Shown in pieces: positions 25,611 through 33,685 of a stretch of 64,000 nucleotides of DNA (position 1 is the first letter of the stretch; every line of letters begins with the position of its first letter). A program made the position numbers and the translations under genes. The notes beneath the pieces are model-generated. The model did not search any database. It worked only from the letters and a program-made list of their open reading frames with translations, and was not told the origin of the DNA. This stretch comes from Acidovorax delafieldii (GTDB lineage: Bacteria > Pseudomonadota > Gammaproteobacteria > Burkholderiales > Burkholderiaceae_C), in contig DFQQ01000006.1 in NCBI GenBank assembly GCA_002377855.1, forward strand, positions 1 to 64,000, written 5' to 3'.

Positions 25611-26234
25611 ATGCAACGCCCCCTGTCGCGCGCCAGTGCCGCATTTGATACTCCCGCCCGACGGGCGGCGCCCTGGCGCTGTGCTGCGCTGGGGTGCTTG
25701 GTGGTTGCCGGTGCCTGGGCGGCCGCACTGCCAGGCGGCGCGCACGCTCAGGGCGTGGCCAGTGCGCCAGTGCTGGGGTCGCCCTTGCCGCCGGGCACCC
25801 ATGAGCAGCCTGCGGCGACGGGTTCGGGGCCGGGGTACCACAGCCCCAACAGCCCGATTGCGCCGCTGCCTGTCAGAAGCGACGTGGTGCCCTGGTCGGT
25901 ACTGAGTGATTTGAAGAAGAACACCACCAAGACCGCCGTGCTGCCCGTCTTCAATGCCCAGCAGCAGGCCATGCACCAGACAGTGCAGCGCATCCAGGGC
26001 TTCATGGTGCCTATGGATGCCAAGCCTACGCAAAAGCACTTCTTGCTCACCTCGGTGCCATTGACCTGCTCGTTCTGCATTCCAGGCGGCCCCGAGAGCA
26101 TGGTTGAAGTCAAAGCCAAGACGCCTGTGCGCTACTCGCTGGAGCCGGTGGTGGTGGAGGGGAAATTCCATGTCCTGCCCAATGACCCCTACGGACTGTT
26201 CTACCGCTTGGTCGATGCCGAGCCGGTGAAGTGA
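25611..26234 (+). CDS. DUF3299 family periplasmic protein
   Basis: Protein of about 207 aa with an N-terminal hydrophobic export segment (CAALGCLVVAGAWAAALPG, ending near AHAQ) and a C-terminal DUF3299 domain (GFMVPMDAKPTQKHFLLTS, CSFCIPGGPESMVEV, KFHVLPNDPYGLFYRL). The CSFC pair and nearby His suggest a metal or disulfide site. DUF3299 proteins accompany the zinc-regulated ABC pair in Pseudomonas-type operons, which is the main evidence for a role in zinc supply. The ATG at 25611 is preferred (GAGAGAG upstream); in-frame starts at 25584 (GTG) and 25596 (ATG) are possible. Confidence 0.8.
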   Translation: MQRPLSRASAAFDTPARRAAPWRCAALGCLVVAGAWAAALPGGAHAQGVASAPVLGSPLPPGTHEQPAATGSGPGYHSPNSPIAPLPVRSDVVPWSVLSDLKKNTTKTAVLPVFNAQQQAMHQTVQRIQGFMVPMDAKPTQKHFLLTSVPLTCSFCIPGGPESMVEVKAKTPVRYSLEPVVVEGKFHVLPNDPYGLFYRLVDAEPVK

Positions 26235-26351
26235 GCGGGCTGGGGCCCGAGTCTGGTTCGCTTACGCCAAGCCCCTGTTTCTCGTATTTTTCCTTTTTGT
26301 TGACTGGATTCTTTCGTAGCGCCCCACCCAGGCGCGCCGCCACGTATCGCC

Positions 26352-26846
26352 ATGCTTAAGCCTGTTTCGCGTCTTTCCCCATCCGCGCGCGCTCGTCTGC
26401 GCACGCGGACCGGCGCGCGCGCATGGAAGGCGGCCTGGCTGGCCTGGTTGATGTTGGCCCTGCTGGTGGTGCCTGCCTTGGGCCGCGTGCACCAGGCTTT
26501 GCATTCGAGCGCCCACCTGGCCTACCTGGCGCCCCTGGTGGGGTGGGCGGGCGCAGGCGGCGCAGATGCGCACCCAGCCTCTCACGCCACTCGCGCCAAT
26601 CCGCAAGGGCTGGCAGCGCCAGGCGCGGCCACCTCTTTGTCGGCCCTGGTGCCCACCCACGCCAGCGGCGCCGATTGCCTGCTGCTGGACCAATTGGCCC
26701 TGGCCGATGTGCTGCTCGCTCACGCGCAGGGTGTGCCTGCCGTCCACCGTAGCCATGGTGCACCGGTGCAGTGGACGCAGCATGCGTTCGTGCTGCACCG
26801 GGCCCTGTTTCAGGCCCGTGCACCACCTTCATCACTGCGGGCTTGA
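26352..26846 (+). CDS. Small membrane-anchored hypothetical protein in the zinc cluster
   Basis: Protein of 164 aa that I do not recognise with certainty; it loosely resembles DUF2946-type metal-locus proteins. A basic N-terminus is followed by one hydrophobic segment (AAWLAWLMLALLVVPALG, about residues 28-45). The rest is periplasmic and unusually rich in His and Ala, including a SGADCLLLDQLALAD segment with a single Cys. It lies between the DUF3299 gene and the TonB receptor, on the same strand, with 117 bp before it. A ligand-donating or assembly role for zinc uptake is a guess from location and His content. Coding-type third-position GC bias supports a real gene. Confidence 0.6.
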   Translation: MLKPVSRLSPSARARLRTRTGARAWKAAWLAWLMLALLVVPALGRVHQALHSSAHLAYLAPLVGWAGAGGADAHPASHATRANPQGLAAPGAATSLSALVPTHASGADCLLLDQLALADVLLAHAQGVPAVHRSHGAPVQWTQHAFVLHRALFQARAPPSSLRA

Positions 26847-27152
26847 GCAGCGTCGCAGTCGTCGCGCCTGACCCCAGGGCCTTTCGGCCATCTGGGCAAG
26901 GGCAGCAGCTGCTGCGTTCGATCCTGCCTGCCACCTTCCCCGCGCAATGCTGAACCCTGCGTGGCTGGTTCTTCTCGATCGCTCCTTTTTTGATAGCTGA
27001 TGGCGCTTTATTGACAAGCACTTCGGCGTATTTTCGTTCTTCCTCCCTCACGGAACAGGCTGGCCCGTGCCCGTTGCTTCCGGTGCGCCCGTGCGCGCTG
27101 CATGCGTTGGGGGTGGCCGCATCCGATTTTTCTGATTTCCAAGGTTTTTGTC
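26847..27152. other. 306-bp intergenic region before the TonB receptor
   Basis: Contains one hairpin repeat copy (26977-27036) and an AAGG Shine-Dalgarno before the receptor ATG. I saw no dyad like the one upstream of zur and no clear -35/-10 pair. Short open frames here show no protein-like character. Confidence 0.6.
26977..27036 (+). repeat. Interspersed hairpin repeat, copy 4 (upstream of TonB receptor)
   Basis: CTCCTTTTTTGATAGCTG, then TGGCGCTTTATTGACAAGCA as an imperfect hairpin centre, then CTTCGGCGTATTTTCG. One of the two copies that lie fully outside genes. Confidence 0.75.
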
Positions 27153-29246
27153 ATGATTCACTCCACACTTGCCCCCCAACGACCGGCGCTGCGCCCCGTG
27201 GCCTTGGCTGCTGCCGTTCTGACCCTGGCAGGCACAGGCTTGGCCCAGGCCCAGTCCGCAGCACCTGGTAGTGCCGAGGCCAGTCTGCCCTCCGTCACCG
27301 TGTCGGCCAGCGGCCTGCAGCTGGGCGCCAACGACATGACCACCCCCACCGCAGTGCTGGAAGGTGACGAACTGGTGCGCCGCCGCGAGGCCACGCTGGG
27401 TGAGACGCTCAACAGTGAGCCCGGCATCACCAGCAGCCACTTTGGCGCTGGCGCCAGCCGCCCCATCATTCGCGGTATGGACGGCCCGCGCGTGCGGGTA
27501 CTGAGCGACGGCGCCGAGCTGCACGACGCTTCCACCATCAGCCCCGACCATGCGGTGGTCTCAGAGCCCATGCTGGCTACGCAGATCGAAGTGCTGCGCG
27601 GCCCCTCGGCGCTGGTGTATGGCAACGGCGCAGTGGGCGGCGTGGTCAACGTGCTCGATGGCAAGGTGCCTACGGCGATTCCGCAAAAGGGCTATGAAGG
27701 CAGCGCCGAACTGCGCGCCAACACGGGCGCTCGCGAAGGGGCAGGGGCGTTCTCGCTGACCGGCGGCGCAGGCAACCTGGCTGTGCATGCGGAGGGTGTG
27801 GCGCGCGACGCCAGTGACTACCGCGTGGGCAAAGGCTGGACCCCTGAAGGCGAGGCCACCCGCAAGGTGCCTGGCAGCTTCAACCGAACTGACACGGGCA
27901 GCGTGGGACTGTCGTGGGTGGGCGAGCAGGGTTACCTGGGCGCCGCCTACACGCGCCAGGCGGCCAAGTACGGCCTGCCTGGCCACAACCACAGCTTTGA
28001 TGGCTGCCACACCCACGGCAGCCATCTGCACTGCGGCGCACACGCCGGGGAAGAAGACGGACACGACCATGGCGCCGAAGAGCATGGCGATGTGCCCGTG
28101 GTCGATCTGCGCAGCGAACGCCTGGATGTGCGAGGCGAGTTGCGCAACCCGTTCGCGGGCTTCTCGGCCCTGCGCTTGCGCGCCGGCGTGACCGACTATG
28201 TGCACGACGAGGTGGAAGACGGCGCCATCAGCACCACCTTCAAGAACAAGGCCTACGACACCCGAATTGAGCTGCAGCACGAGCCTATCGCCGGGTTCCG
28301 GGGCTTGATCGGCCTGCAGACCTCGCAGCGCAAGTTCAGCGCCGAAGGCGAAGAGGCTTACGTGCAGCCCACTGTCACCCGCAAGGCGGGCCTGTTCCTG
28401 CTGGAGGAATACCGCCTGGGCGACTGGCGCTTCGAAGGCGCGCTTCGCCACGACCGCCAGACGGCCGAGGCGCAAACGAGCGGCATCGAGCGCAGCCACA
28501 ACGGCACTTCTGCATCGCTGGGGGCTGTGTGGCGGTTCATGCCCGGCTACCAGGTGGGCACATCGTTCACCCGCGCCAGCCGCGCGCCTTCGGCTGAAGA
28601 GCTGTACGCCCGCGGCCTGCACATGGCCACCAGCACCTACGAGCGGGGCAACGCCGACCTGCGCTCGGAGACATCCCAAAACATCGACGTGAGCCTGAAG
28701 AAGACCAGCGGCGACACCACGTTCGGGGTCAGCGTTTTCCACAACAAGATCAACAACTACATCTACGGCCGCACCCTGGACGAAGTGGATGGATTGCAAT
28801 TGCTGCAATACAGCCAGGCCGACGCCACCTTCACAGGCATTGAAGGCCAGGTACGCCAGCGCCTCACGGGCAACCTGGGCATCACGCTGTTTGGCGATAC
28901 GGTGCGCGCCAAGCTCGACGGCGGCGGCAACCTGCCACGCATCCCGGCCGCCCGTGCCGGCTTGCGGCTGGACGCGAACTGGGCGGCATGGGAAGGCCAG
29001 GTGGAATGGGTGCATGTGGCCCGCCAGAGCCGCGTGACTGCGTTCGAAACCACCACACCTGGCTACGGCATGCTGAACCTGGGCGCAGCCTATAACGGCA
29101 AGCTGGCCAATGGCTCACCCTGGCAGCTGTACATCAAAGGCACCAACCTGACGGACCGCCTGGCCTACGCCCACACTTCGTTCATCAAGTCTGCTGCGCC
29201 ACTGATGGGGCGCAACATCACCGTGGGGGTGAAGGTGGCGTTCTGA
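27153..29246 (+). CDS. znuD: TonB-dependent outer-membrane receptor with His-rich loop, ZnuD-like
   Basis: Outer-membrane transporter of 697 aa. A signal peptide (to about residue 35) is followed by a plug domain (LGETLNSEPGITSSHFG, RPIIRGMDGPRVRVLSDG, VLRGPSALVYGNGAVGGVVNVLDG) and a 22-strand barrel ending in the aromatic NITVGVKVAF. A loop at about residues 275-315 holds a cluster of His, Cys, Asp and Glu (HNHSFDGCHTHGSHLHCG and further HDH/EEH), as in the ZnuD zinc receptors. Together with the neighbouring Zur-type operon this indicates zinc import powered by TonB. The ATG at 27153 is chosen (signal peptide, AAGG upstream). A hairpin repeat just downstream can end the transcript. Confidence 0.88.
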   Translation: MIHSTLAPQRPALRPVALAAAVLTLAGTGLAQAQSAAPGSAEASLPSVTVSASGLQLGANDMTTPTAVLEGDELVRRREATLGETLNSEPGITSSHFGAGASRPIIRGMDGPRVRVLSDGAELHDASTISPDHAVVSEPMLATQIEVLRGPSALVYGNGAVGGVVNVLDGKVPTAIPQKGYEGSAELRANTGAREGAGAFSLTGGAGNLAVHAEGVARDASDYRVGKGWTPEGEATRKVPGSFNRTDTGSVGLSWVGEQGYLGAAYTRQAAKYGLPGHNHSFDGCHTHGSHLHCGAHAGEEDGHDHGAEEHGDVPVVDLRSERLDVRGELRNPFAGFSALRLRAGVTDYVHDEVEDGAISTTFKNKAYDTRIELQHEPIAGFRGLIGLQTSQRKFSAEGEEAYVQPTVTRKAGLFLLEEYRLGDWRFEGALRHDRQTAEAQTSGIERSHNGTSASLGAVWRFMPGYQVGTSFTRASRAPSAEELYARGLHMATSTYERGNADLRSETSQNIDVSLKKTSGDTTFGVSVFHNKINNYIYGRTLDEVDGLQLLQYSQADATFTGIEGQVRQRLTGNLGITLFGDTVRAKLDGGGNLPRIPAARAGLRLDANWAAWEGQVEWVHVARQSRVTAFETTTPGYGMLNLGAAYNGKLANGSPWQLYIKGTNLTDRLAYAHTSFIKSAAPLMGRNITVGVKVAF

Positions 29247-29264
29247 TGAGGTGCTGAGGCAGTT

Positions 29265-29328
29265 CTAAGCCAAATAGCCTGCCCGCGCTTATTCAGTAAG
29301 CGCGGGCAGCTTCAAAAAATGTAGCAAA
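29265..29328 (-). repeat. Interspersed hairpin repeat, copy 5 (3' end of L,D-transpeptidase gene)
   Basis: On the minus strand: TTGCTACATTTTTTGAAGC, TGCCCGCGCTTACTGAATAAG, CGCGGGCAGGCTATTTGG (each part read in sequence). It encodes the last residues (FATFFEAARAY) and the stop of the transpeptidase. Confidence 0.8.
29279..29309. terminator. Bidirectional hairpin between convergent genes
   Basis: Perfect 13-bp stem CTGCCCGCGCTTA / TAAGCGCGGGCAG with a 5-nt loop, the core of repeat copy 5. It lies 32 bp past the TonB receptor stop and spans the transpeptidase stop codon. The run CTTCAAAAAATG on the outer side is AT-rich but no long T-run follows on either strand. Confidence 0.55.
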
Positions 29329-29985
29329 AGGCTCGGAATCGGGCAGTACGTAGGCCACGCCCGGCACCTGCCCGAAGTAGGGGGCGATGTGCTGGCTGTA
29401 AAACACATCGGGCGCATTGATGCAGCCATAGCTGATGCGCCGCTCGCGCACGCGCGGGCTGGCCAGGCGCTGCAGCCGGCGTTCTATGGCCGTGGCGCTG
29501 CGCACGCGGTGCAAGGACACGGCTGCGTCGTAGTCGATCCACACAATGTCCTCGCCCTGCAGGTTCTGGCCGGGCTCGGTCACGAACCGGCCTGCAGGCG
29601 TGGTGCGCTCGTGCGGTCGCACCTGCGCCACGGGCCGCTGGCCAATGCCGGGCACGCTGCGGTCGCCCGTTGCCAGGCCCAGCAGCACGGGTGCGCTGCC
29701 CAGCCATTGCCCGCGACCTGAAAACACGTGCGCGCAGGCTTCGGGCTTGTCGATCACCACAAAAGGCATCCCTCGGTTGTCTGCACTGGCAGCTACCCAG
29801 CGCAGCAGTTGCCGTGCTGTGGCCGAGGCTGTCCACTCTTCGTCGCGTGCGGAGCTGGGCGCGCCGCCCCAGGCAAGCGGGCTGCTTCCTGTCAGAACCA
29901 ACGCACCAGTGGCCCAGCGACCCCATTGGCGCCGGGTGAGGGCGGGGCGGGCAGGTGCACGGGCGGGGTCGTGGTCAGGGGACAC
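29293..29985 (-). CDS. L,D-transpeptidase (YkuD) family exported protein
   Basis: Protein of about 230 aa with the YkuD catalytic motif RISYGCINAPDVFY, whose Cys attacks meso-diaminopimelate in peptidoglycan or the Lpp link. Upstream GRFVTEPGQ and the WIDYDAAVSLHRV segment fit the fold. The N-terminus has an Arg pair and hydrophobic run (RRQWGRWATGALVLTG), consistent with Tat or Sec export. The frame is open to an ATG at 30084, but that region overlaps the terminator of the upstream gene, so I prefer the in-frame GTG at 29985; no good Shine-Dalgarno supports either. The C-terminal ~11 residues come from a hairpin repeat. Confidence 0.75.
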   Translation of the reverse strand: MSPDHDPARAPARPALTRRQWGRWATGALVLTGSSPLAWGGAPSSARDEEWTASATARQLLRWVAASADNRGMPFVVIDKPEACAHVFSGRGQWLGSAPVLLGLATGDRSVPGIGQRPVAQVRPHERTTPAGRFVTEPGQNLQGEDIVWIDYDAAVSLHRVRSATAIERRLQRLASPRVRERRISYGCINAPDVFYSQHIAPYFGQVPGVAYVLPDSEPFATFFEAARAY

Positions 29986-30045
29986 GTGAACGGGCAATGG
30001 TGGGGTGGCCCTGATTTTGCCCTGCCAGCCAGGCGATGCAGCCAC

Positions 30046-30076
30046 AAAAAAGCCCATGGTCTTGGGGGCCATGGGC
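30046..30076 (-). terminator. Rho-independent terminator after the acyl-CoA dehydrogenase gene
   Basis: Minus-strand stem GCCCATGG / CCATGGGC (9 bp with the flanking A-T pair) with a 9-nt loop followed by six T. It lies 33-63 bp past the dehydrogenase stop. Confidence 0.8.
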
Positions 30077-30108
30077 TCGTGCATGCGGACTCGGCCTGGG
30101 CCGATCGT

Positions 30109-31383
30109 TCAGGCACCACGCGTGATGGGCACGCCCGCATCGCGGCCGTAGTTGCCGTACTTGCCCAGTTCCCACTTGGCAATGGCATTGCGGTGCACCT
30201 CATCGGGGCCGTCGGCAAAGCGCAGGGTGCGGGCGCCGGCATAGGCATAGGCGAGCGGGAAGTCGTCGCACATGCCGCCGCCGCCATGCGCCTGCATGGC
30301 CCAGTCGATGACCTGGCAGGCCATGCTGGGCGCCACCACCTTGATCATCGCGATCTCGGTCTTGGCGACCTTGTTGCCGGCCACGTCCATCAGCCAAGCG
30401 GCTTTCAGGGTCAGCAGTCGGGCCATGTCGATCTTGCAGCGGGCTTCGGCAATGCGCTCTTGCGTCACCGTTTGCTGGGCCACCGTCTTGCCAAAGGCCA
30501 CGCGGCTGCTGGCGCGCTTGCACATCAGCTCAAGCGCCCGTTCTGCCAGGCCAATGAGGCGCATGCAGTGGTGGATACGCCCAGGGCCGAGGCGGCCTTG
30601 GGCGATTTCGAAGCCCCGCCCTTCACCCAGCAAAATGTTGGAGACGGGCACGCGCACGTTTTCAAACGTCATCTCCACATGGCCATGGGGCGCGTCGTCG
30701 TAGCCGAAGACGTTGAGCGGGCGGATGATCTTGATACCGGGGGCGTCCGCGGGCACCAGCACCATGCTCTGCTGCGAATGCCGGGGCGCTTCGGGGTCGC
30801 TCTTGCCCATGGTGATGTAGACGGCGCAGCGTGGGTCGGCTGCGCCAGAAATCCACCATTTGCGGCCATTGATGACGTATTCATCGCCGTCGCGCTCAAT
30901 GCGGGTTTCGATGTTGGTGGCGTCGCTCGACGCCACGTCGGGCTCGGTCATGGCAAAGGCGGAGCGGATCTTGCCTTCGAGCAGGGGCTTGAGCCAGCGT
31001 GCCTTGTTGGCTTCGTCGCCGTAGCGGGCGATGGTCTCCATGTTGCCGGTGTCGGGCGCCGAGCAGTTAAACACCTCGCTGGCCCATGGCACACGGCCCA
31101 TGATTTCGGCCAAGGGGGCGTATTCCTGGTTGGTGAGGCCCGCGCCTGCGTAGCCTGACGCGGCGGCGCTGTCGACCGGCAAAAACAGGTTCCACAGGCC
31201 TGCGGCCTGGGCCTTGGGCTTGAGGTTTTCGATCGTGTTCAGGGCCGACCAGCGTTTGCCTGCTGCCGTGTTGGCCAGCAACTCGGCCTTGTAGGCGGAT
31301 TCGGCTGGGTAGATGTGCTCGTCCATGAACTGGAGCAGCTTGGACTGCAGTTCCTTGGTCTTGGGGGAGTAGTCAAAGTCCAT
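30109..31383 (-). CDS. Acyl-CoA dehydrogenase family protein (ACAD10/11-like)
   Basis: FAD enzyme of 424 aa that oxidises an acyl-CoA to the 2-enoyl-CoA. It shows the FAD/substrate segment SAFAMTEPDVASSDATNIET, WWISGAADPRC and the C-terminal MQAHGGGGMCDDFPLAYAYAGARTLRFADGPDEVHRN, where the Glu of GPDEVH is the likely catalytic base. The length and these motifs place it near the ACAD10/ACAD11 group, which acts on 4-hydroxy or long-chain acyl-CoAs together with an APH-like kinase. The partner phosphotransferase gene lies 47 bp upstream, supporting this. A strong terminator follows. Confidence 0.92.
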   Translation of the reverse strand: MDFDYSPKTKELQSKLLQFMDEHIYPAESAYKAELLANTAAGKRWSALNTIENLKPKAQAAGLWNLFLPVDSAAASGYAGAGLTNQEYAPLAEIMGRVPWASEVFNCSAPDTGNMETIARYGDEANKARWLKPLLEGKIRSAFAMTEPDVASSDATNIETRIERDGDEYVINGRKWWISGAADPRCAVYITMGKSDPEAPRHSQQSMVLVPADAPGIKIIRPLNVFGYDDAPHGHVEMTFENVRVPVSNILLGEGRGFEIAQGRLGPGRIHHCMRLIGLAERALELMCKRASSRVAFGKTVAQQTVTQERIAEARCKIDMARLLTLKAAWLMDVAGNKVAKTEIAMIKVVAPSMACQVIDWAMQAHGGGGMCDDFPLAYAYAGARTLRFADGPDEVHRNAIAKWELGKYGNYGRDAGVPITRGA

Positions 31384-31430
31384 GGGGTTCTCCGTGAAAA
31401 ATCGGTGGGTGTTGTTCTGTGGCGGCGTGT

Positions 31431-32516
31431 TCAGCCGCGCTGGGCGAATGACCAGGCCAGCTGCGCCATGGGGCGGGCCGTGTCGCCCGATGCCTTGGCC
31501 TGGGCGCTCGATGCCGTGCCCGCCTCGACCCGCTTGGCAATGCCTTGCAAGATGGCCGCAATGCGAAACATGTTGTAGGCCATGTAGAAGTTCCAGTCGG
31601 CTCGCAGTGATTCGGGTGTGGCGATGCCCGTGCGTTCGCAGTAGCGGCGGATGTAGCTGTCTTCATCCGGAATGCCCAGGGCGGCCAGGTCTTGCCCCGC
31701 AATGCCGCGCCCCAGCGCTGCCGGGATGTGCCAGCTCATGCAGTGGTAGCTGAAGTCGGCCAGCGGATGGCCCAGGGTGGACAGTTCCCAGTCCAGCACC
31801 GCCACCACGCGGGGCTCGGTGGGGTGAAACATGAGGTTGTCCAGCCGGAAGTCGCCATGCACGATCGAAACCTGGCTTTCGTCCCGCGCGCTGGCGGGCA
31901 TGTGGGTGGGCAGCCATTCCATCAGCCGGTCCATCTCTTCAATGGGCTGCGTGATGGAGGCAACGTACTGTTTGCTCCAACGGCCGATTTGCCGGTCAAA
32001 GTAATTGCCGGGCTTGCCATAGTTGGCCAGGCCTCGGTCGGCAAACTTCACGGTGTGCAGCGCGGCAATCACGCGGTTCATCTCGTTGTAGATGGCGGTC
32101 CGCTGCGCAGGCGCCATGCCGGGCAGGGACTGGTCCCACAGCACGCGACCGTGCATGCACTCCATCACATAAAAAGCGCGGCCGATCACTGACTCGTCTT
32201 CGCACAGCACATGCATTCGCGGTACGGGCACATTGGTGCCTTGCAGCCCGCTCATCACGGCAAACTCCCGTTCGATGGCGTGGGCTGAAGGCAGCAGCTT
32301 GGCCACGGGGCCGGGTTTTGCACGCATCACATAGCTTGCGCTGGGGGTGATGAGCTTGTAGGTGGGGTTGGACTGTCCACCCTTGAACATCTCTACCGTC
32401 AATGGCCCCGCAAAACCCGGCATGTGGCGTCCCAACCAATCGGTGAGCGCGGCGATATCAAAAGCGTGCTGGTCGGACACAGGTCGTGTGCCCACGAAGT
32501 GGTCAAAGTTGCTCAT
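31431..32516 (-). CDS. Phosphotransferase family protein (ACAD10-kinase-like)
   Basis: Aminoglycoside-phosphotransferase-fold kinase of 361 aa. The catalytic loop is VHGDFRLDNLMFHP and the metal loop is VLDWELSTLGHP; the glycine-rich start is FKGGQSNPTYKL. In animals this domain is fused to an acyl-CoA dehydrogenase and phosphorylates 4-hydroxyacyl-CoA. Here the two are separate adjacent genes in the same order, which makes that activity the best guess rather than antibiotic resistance. The ATG at 32516 (MSNFDHF) is used because homology starts there; the frame is open for 87 more codons upstream. Confidence 0.88.
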   Translation of the reverse strand: MSNFDHFVGTRPVSDQHAFDIAALTDWLGRHMPGFAGPLTVEMFKGGQSNPTYKLITPSASYVMRAKPGPVAKLLPSAHAIEREFAVMSGLQGTNVPVPRMHVLCEDESVIGRAFYVMECMHGRVLWDQSLPGMAPAQRTAIYNEMNRVIAALHTVKFADRGLANYGKPGNYFDRQIGRWSKQYVASITQPIEEMDRLMEWLPTHMPASARDESQVSIVHGDFRLDNLMFHPTEPRVVAVLDWELSTLGHPLADFSYHCMSWHIPAALGRGIAGQDLAALGIPDEDSYIRRYCERTGIATPESLRADWNFYMAYNMFRIAAILQGIAKRVEAGTASSAQAKASGDTARPMAQLAWSFAQRG

Positions 32517-32757
32517 GTGGGGAAAATGGGTTTTGCACGGAGGCCTGGAGGGGCTGCCGCATTGACCGCCGGGTGGCGAGAGGTTGGGTGGGCTGCGCCA
32601 GGGGACGCGCCACGCCCTTGAGCGCACGGCATGCACTGCGCAACAGAACGTGGAATCTGGCCGGAAAAACGACCGAAGCCGCATCTGCGCTGCCCGGTCC
32701 GCAGGGTGTGTGGCGCCGCAGTTGGCTGCTGGTCGACTGCGGCACGAGCGGGGGAAA

Positions 32758-33477
32758 TCAGGCGTCGGCTTCCGCAATGCGCATCAGCGCTTCGCGATCG
32801 CGCACCACCAGCCCACCGGGTTCGATGCGAATGGCATCCTCGCGCTCCATCGCCTTGAGTTCCTGGTTCACACGCTGGCGTGAGGCACCCAGCAGCTGCG
32901 CCAGTTCCTCTTGTGCCAACTGCAAGCCGATGCGCATCTCGCTGCCGTCCGACAGGCTTGGGATGCCGTAACTGCGCACCAGGTGCACCAGTTGCTTGGC
33001 CAGCCGTGCCCGCAATGGCAGCGTGTTGAGGTCTTCCACCAAACCGTAAAGCTGGCGAATGCGGCGAGCGTGCAGGCGCAACATCGCTTCGTAGAACTCG
33101 GTGTGCGCGGCCAGAATCTTCTTGAAGTCTGCCTTGGCAACGCACAGGATGGTTGTGTCGCCGTGGGCATAGGCATCGTGCGTGCGCCTGTCGCCGTCGA
33201 AAATCGCTACGTCGCCAAACCAGATGCCTGGCTCCACGTAGGTCAGCGTGATCTGCTTGCCCGATATGGACGTCGAACTCACCCGCACCGCGCCCCGCGC
33301 GCACGCGATCCACTCCTCGGGCGGGTCGCCGCGGGCGGCTATGAGGCCGCCATCCTTGAAGCGTTTGACGTAAGCACATCGGAGGATGTCGTGTCGCAGT
33401 GAAGGTGAAAGGGATGAGAACCAGCGACCGGAATTGATCGCTTCACGTTCTTCGATGGTAAGAATCGGGTCGTCCAT
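32758..33477 (-). CDS. Crp/Fnr family transcriptional regulator
   Basis: Regulator of 239 aa: an N-terminal cyclic-nucleotide-binding-like beta-roll (EPGIWFGDVAIFDGDRRTHDAYAHGDTT), a long dimerisation helix (about 125-165), and a winged helix with recognition region EELAQLLGASRQRVNQELKAME. The Cys residues needed for an Fnr iron-sulfur cluster are absent and the cAMP-contacting Arg-Ser pair is not clear, so the ligand is unknown. It lies 241 bp upstream of the kinase/dehydrogenase pair on the same strand and downstream of a terminator, so control of the pair is possible but not shown. Confidence 0.9.
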   Translation of the reverse strand: MDDPILTIEEREAINSGRWFSSLSPSLRHDILRCAYVKRFKDGGLIAARGDPPEEWIACARGAVRVSSTSISGKQITLTYVEPGIWFGDVAIFDGDRRTHDAYAHGDTTILCVAKADFKKILAAHTEFYEAMLRLHARRIRQLYGLVEDLNTLPLRARLAKQLVHLVRSYGIPSLSDGSEMRIGLQLAQEELAQLLGASRQRVNQELKAMEREDAIRIEPGGLVVRDREALMRIAEADA

Positions 33478-33596
33478 GGTCTGTCTTTTGGGTGACTGGT
33501 AACGGCTTCATTGTCGCGTGAGGGACCCCGCCATTTGCACAGTGTTGTCACCTGAGTGTCTGCGGCGCAGGCGTGCGGGAAAGTGTCGCGCGGGCG

Positions 33597-33631
33597 AAAA
33601 AAATGCCCTGGGCCATGAAGGGCGCAGGGCA
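33597..33631 (-). terminator. Rho-independent terminator after the enoyl-CoA hydratase gene
   Basis: Minus-strand stem TGCCCTG / CAGGGCA with an inner GC-rich segment, followed by seven T. It lies 55-89 bp past the hydratase-like stop and closes the two-gene acyl-CoA operon. Confidence 0.8.
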
Positions 33632-33685
33632 CGGGCAGCTGCGCCAGCCTTGCAGGGCGGGTCGACCGGCGGCGGCTGGATGGGC

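Noticed and set aside
31431..32516. Aminoglycoside resistance kinase
   Set aside because: The APH fold is present, but pairing with an ACAD10/11-like dehydrogenase points to acyl-CoA metabolism.
33478..33685. Small gene between the Crp-like regulator and the hydratase
   Set aside because: Short frames exist but lack a ribosome-binding site; the interval holds a terminator and promoter-type sequence only.
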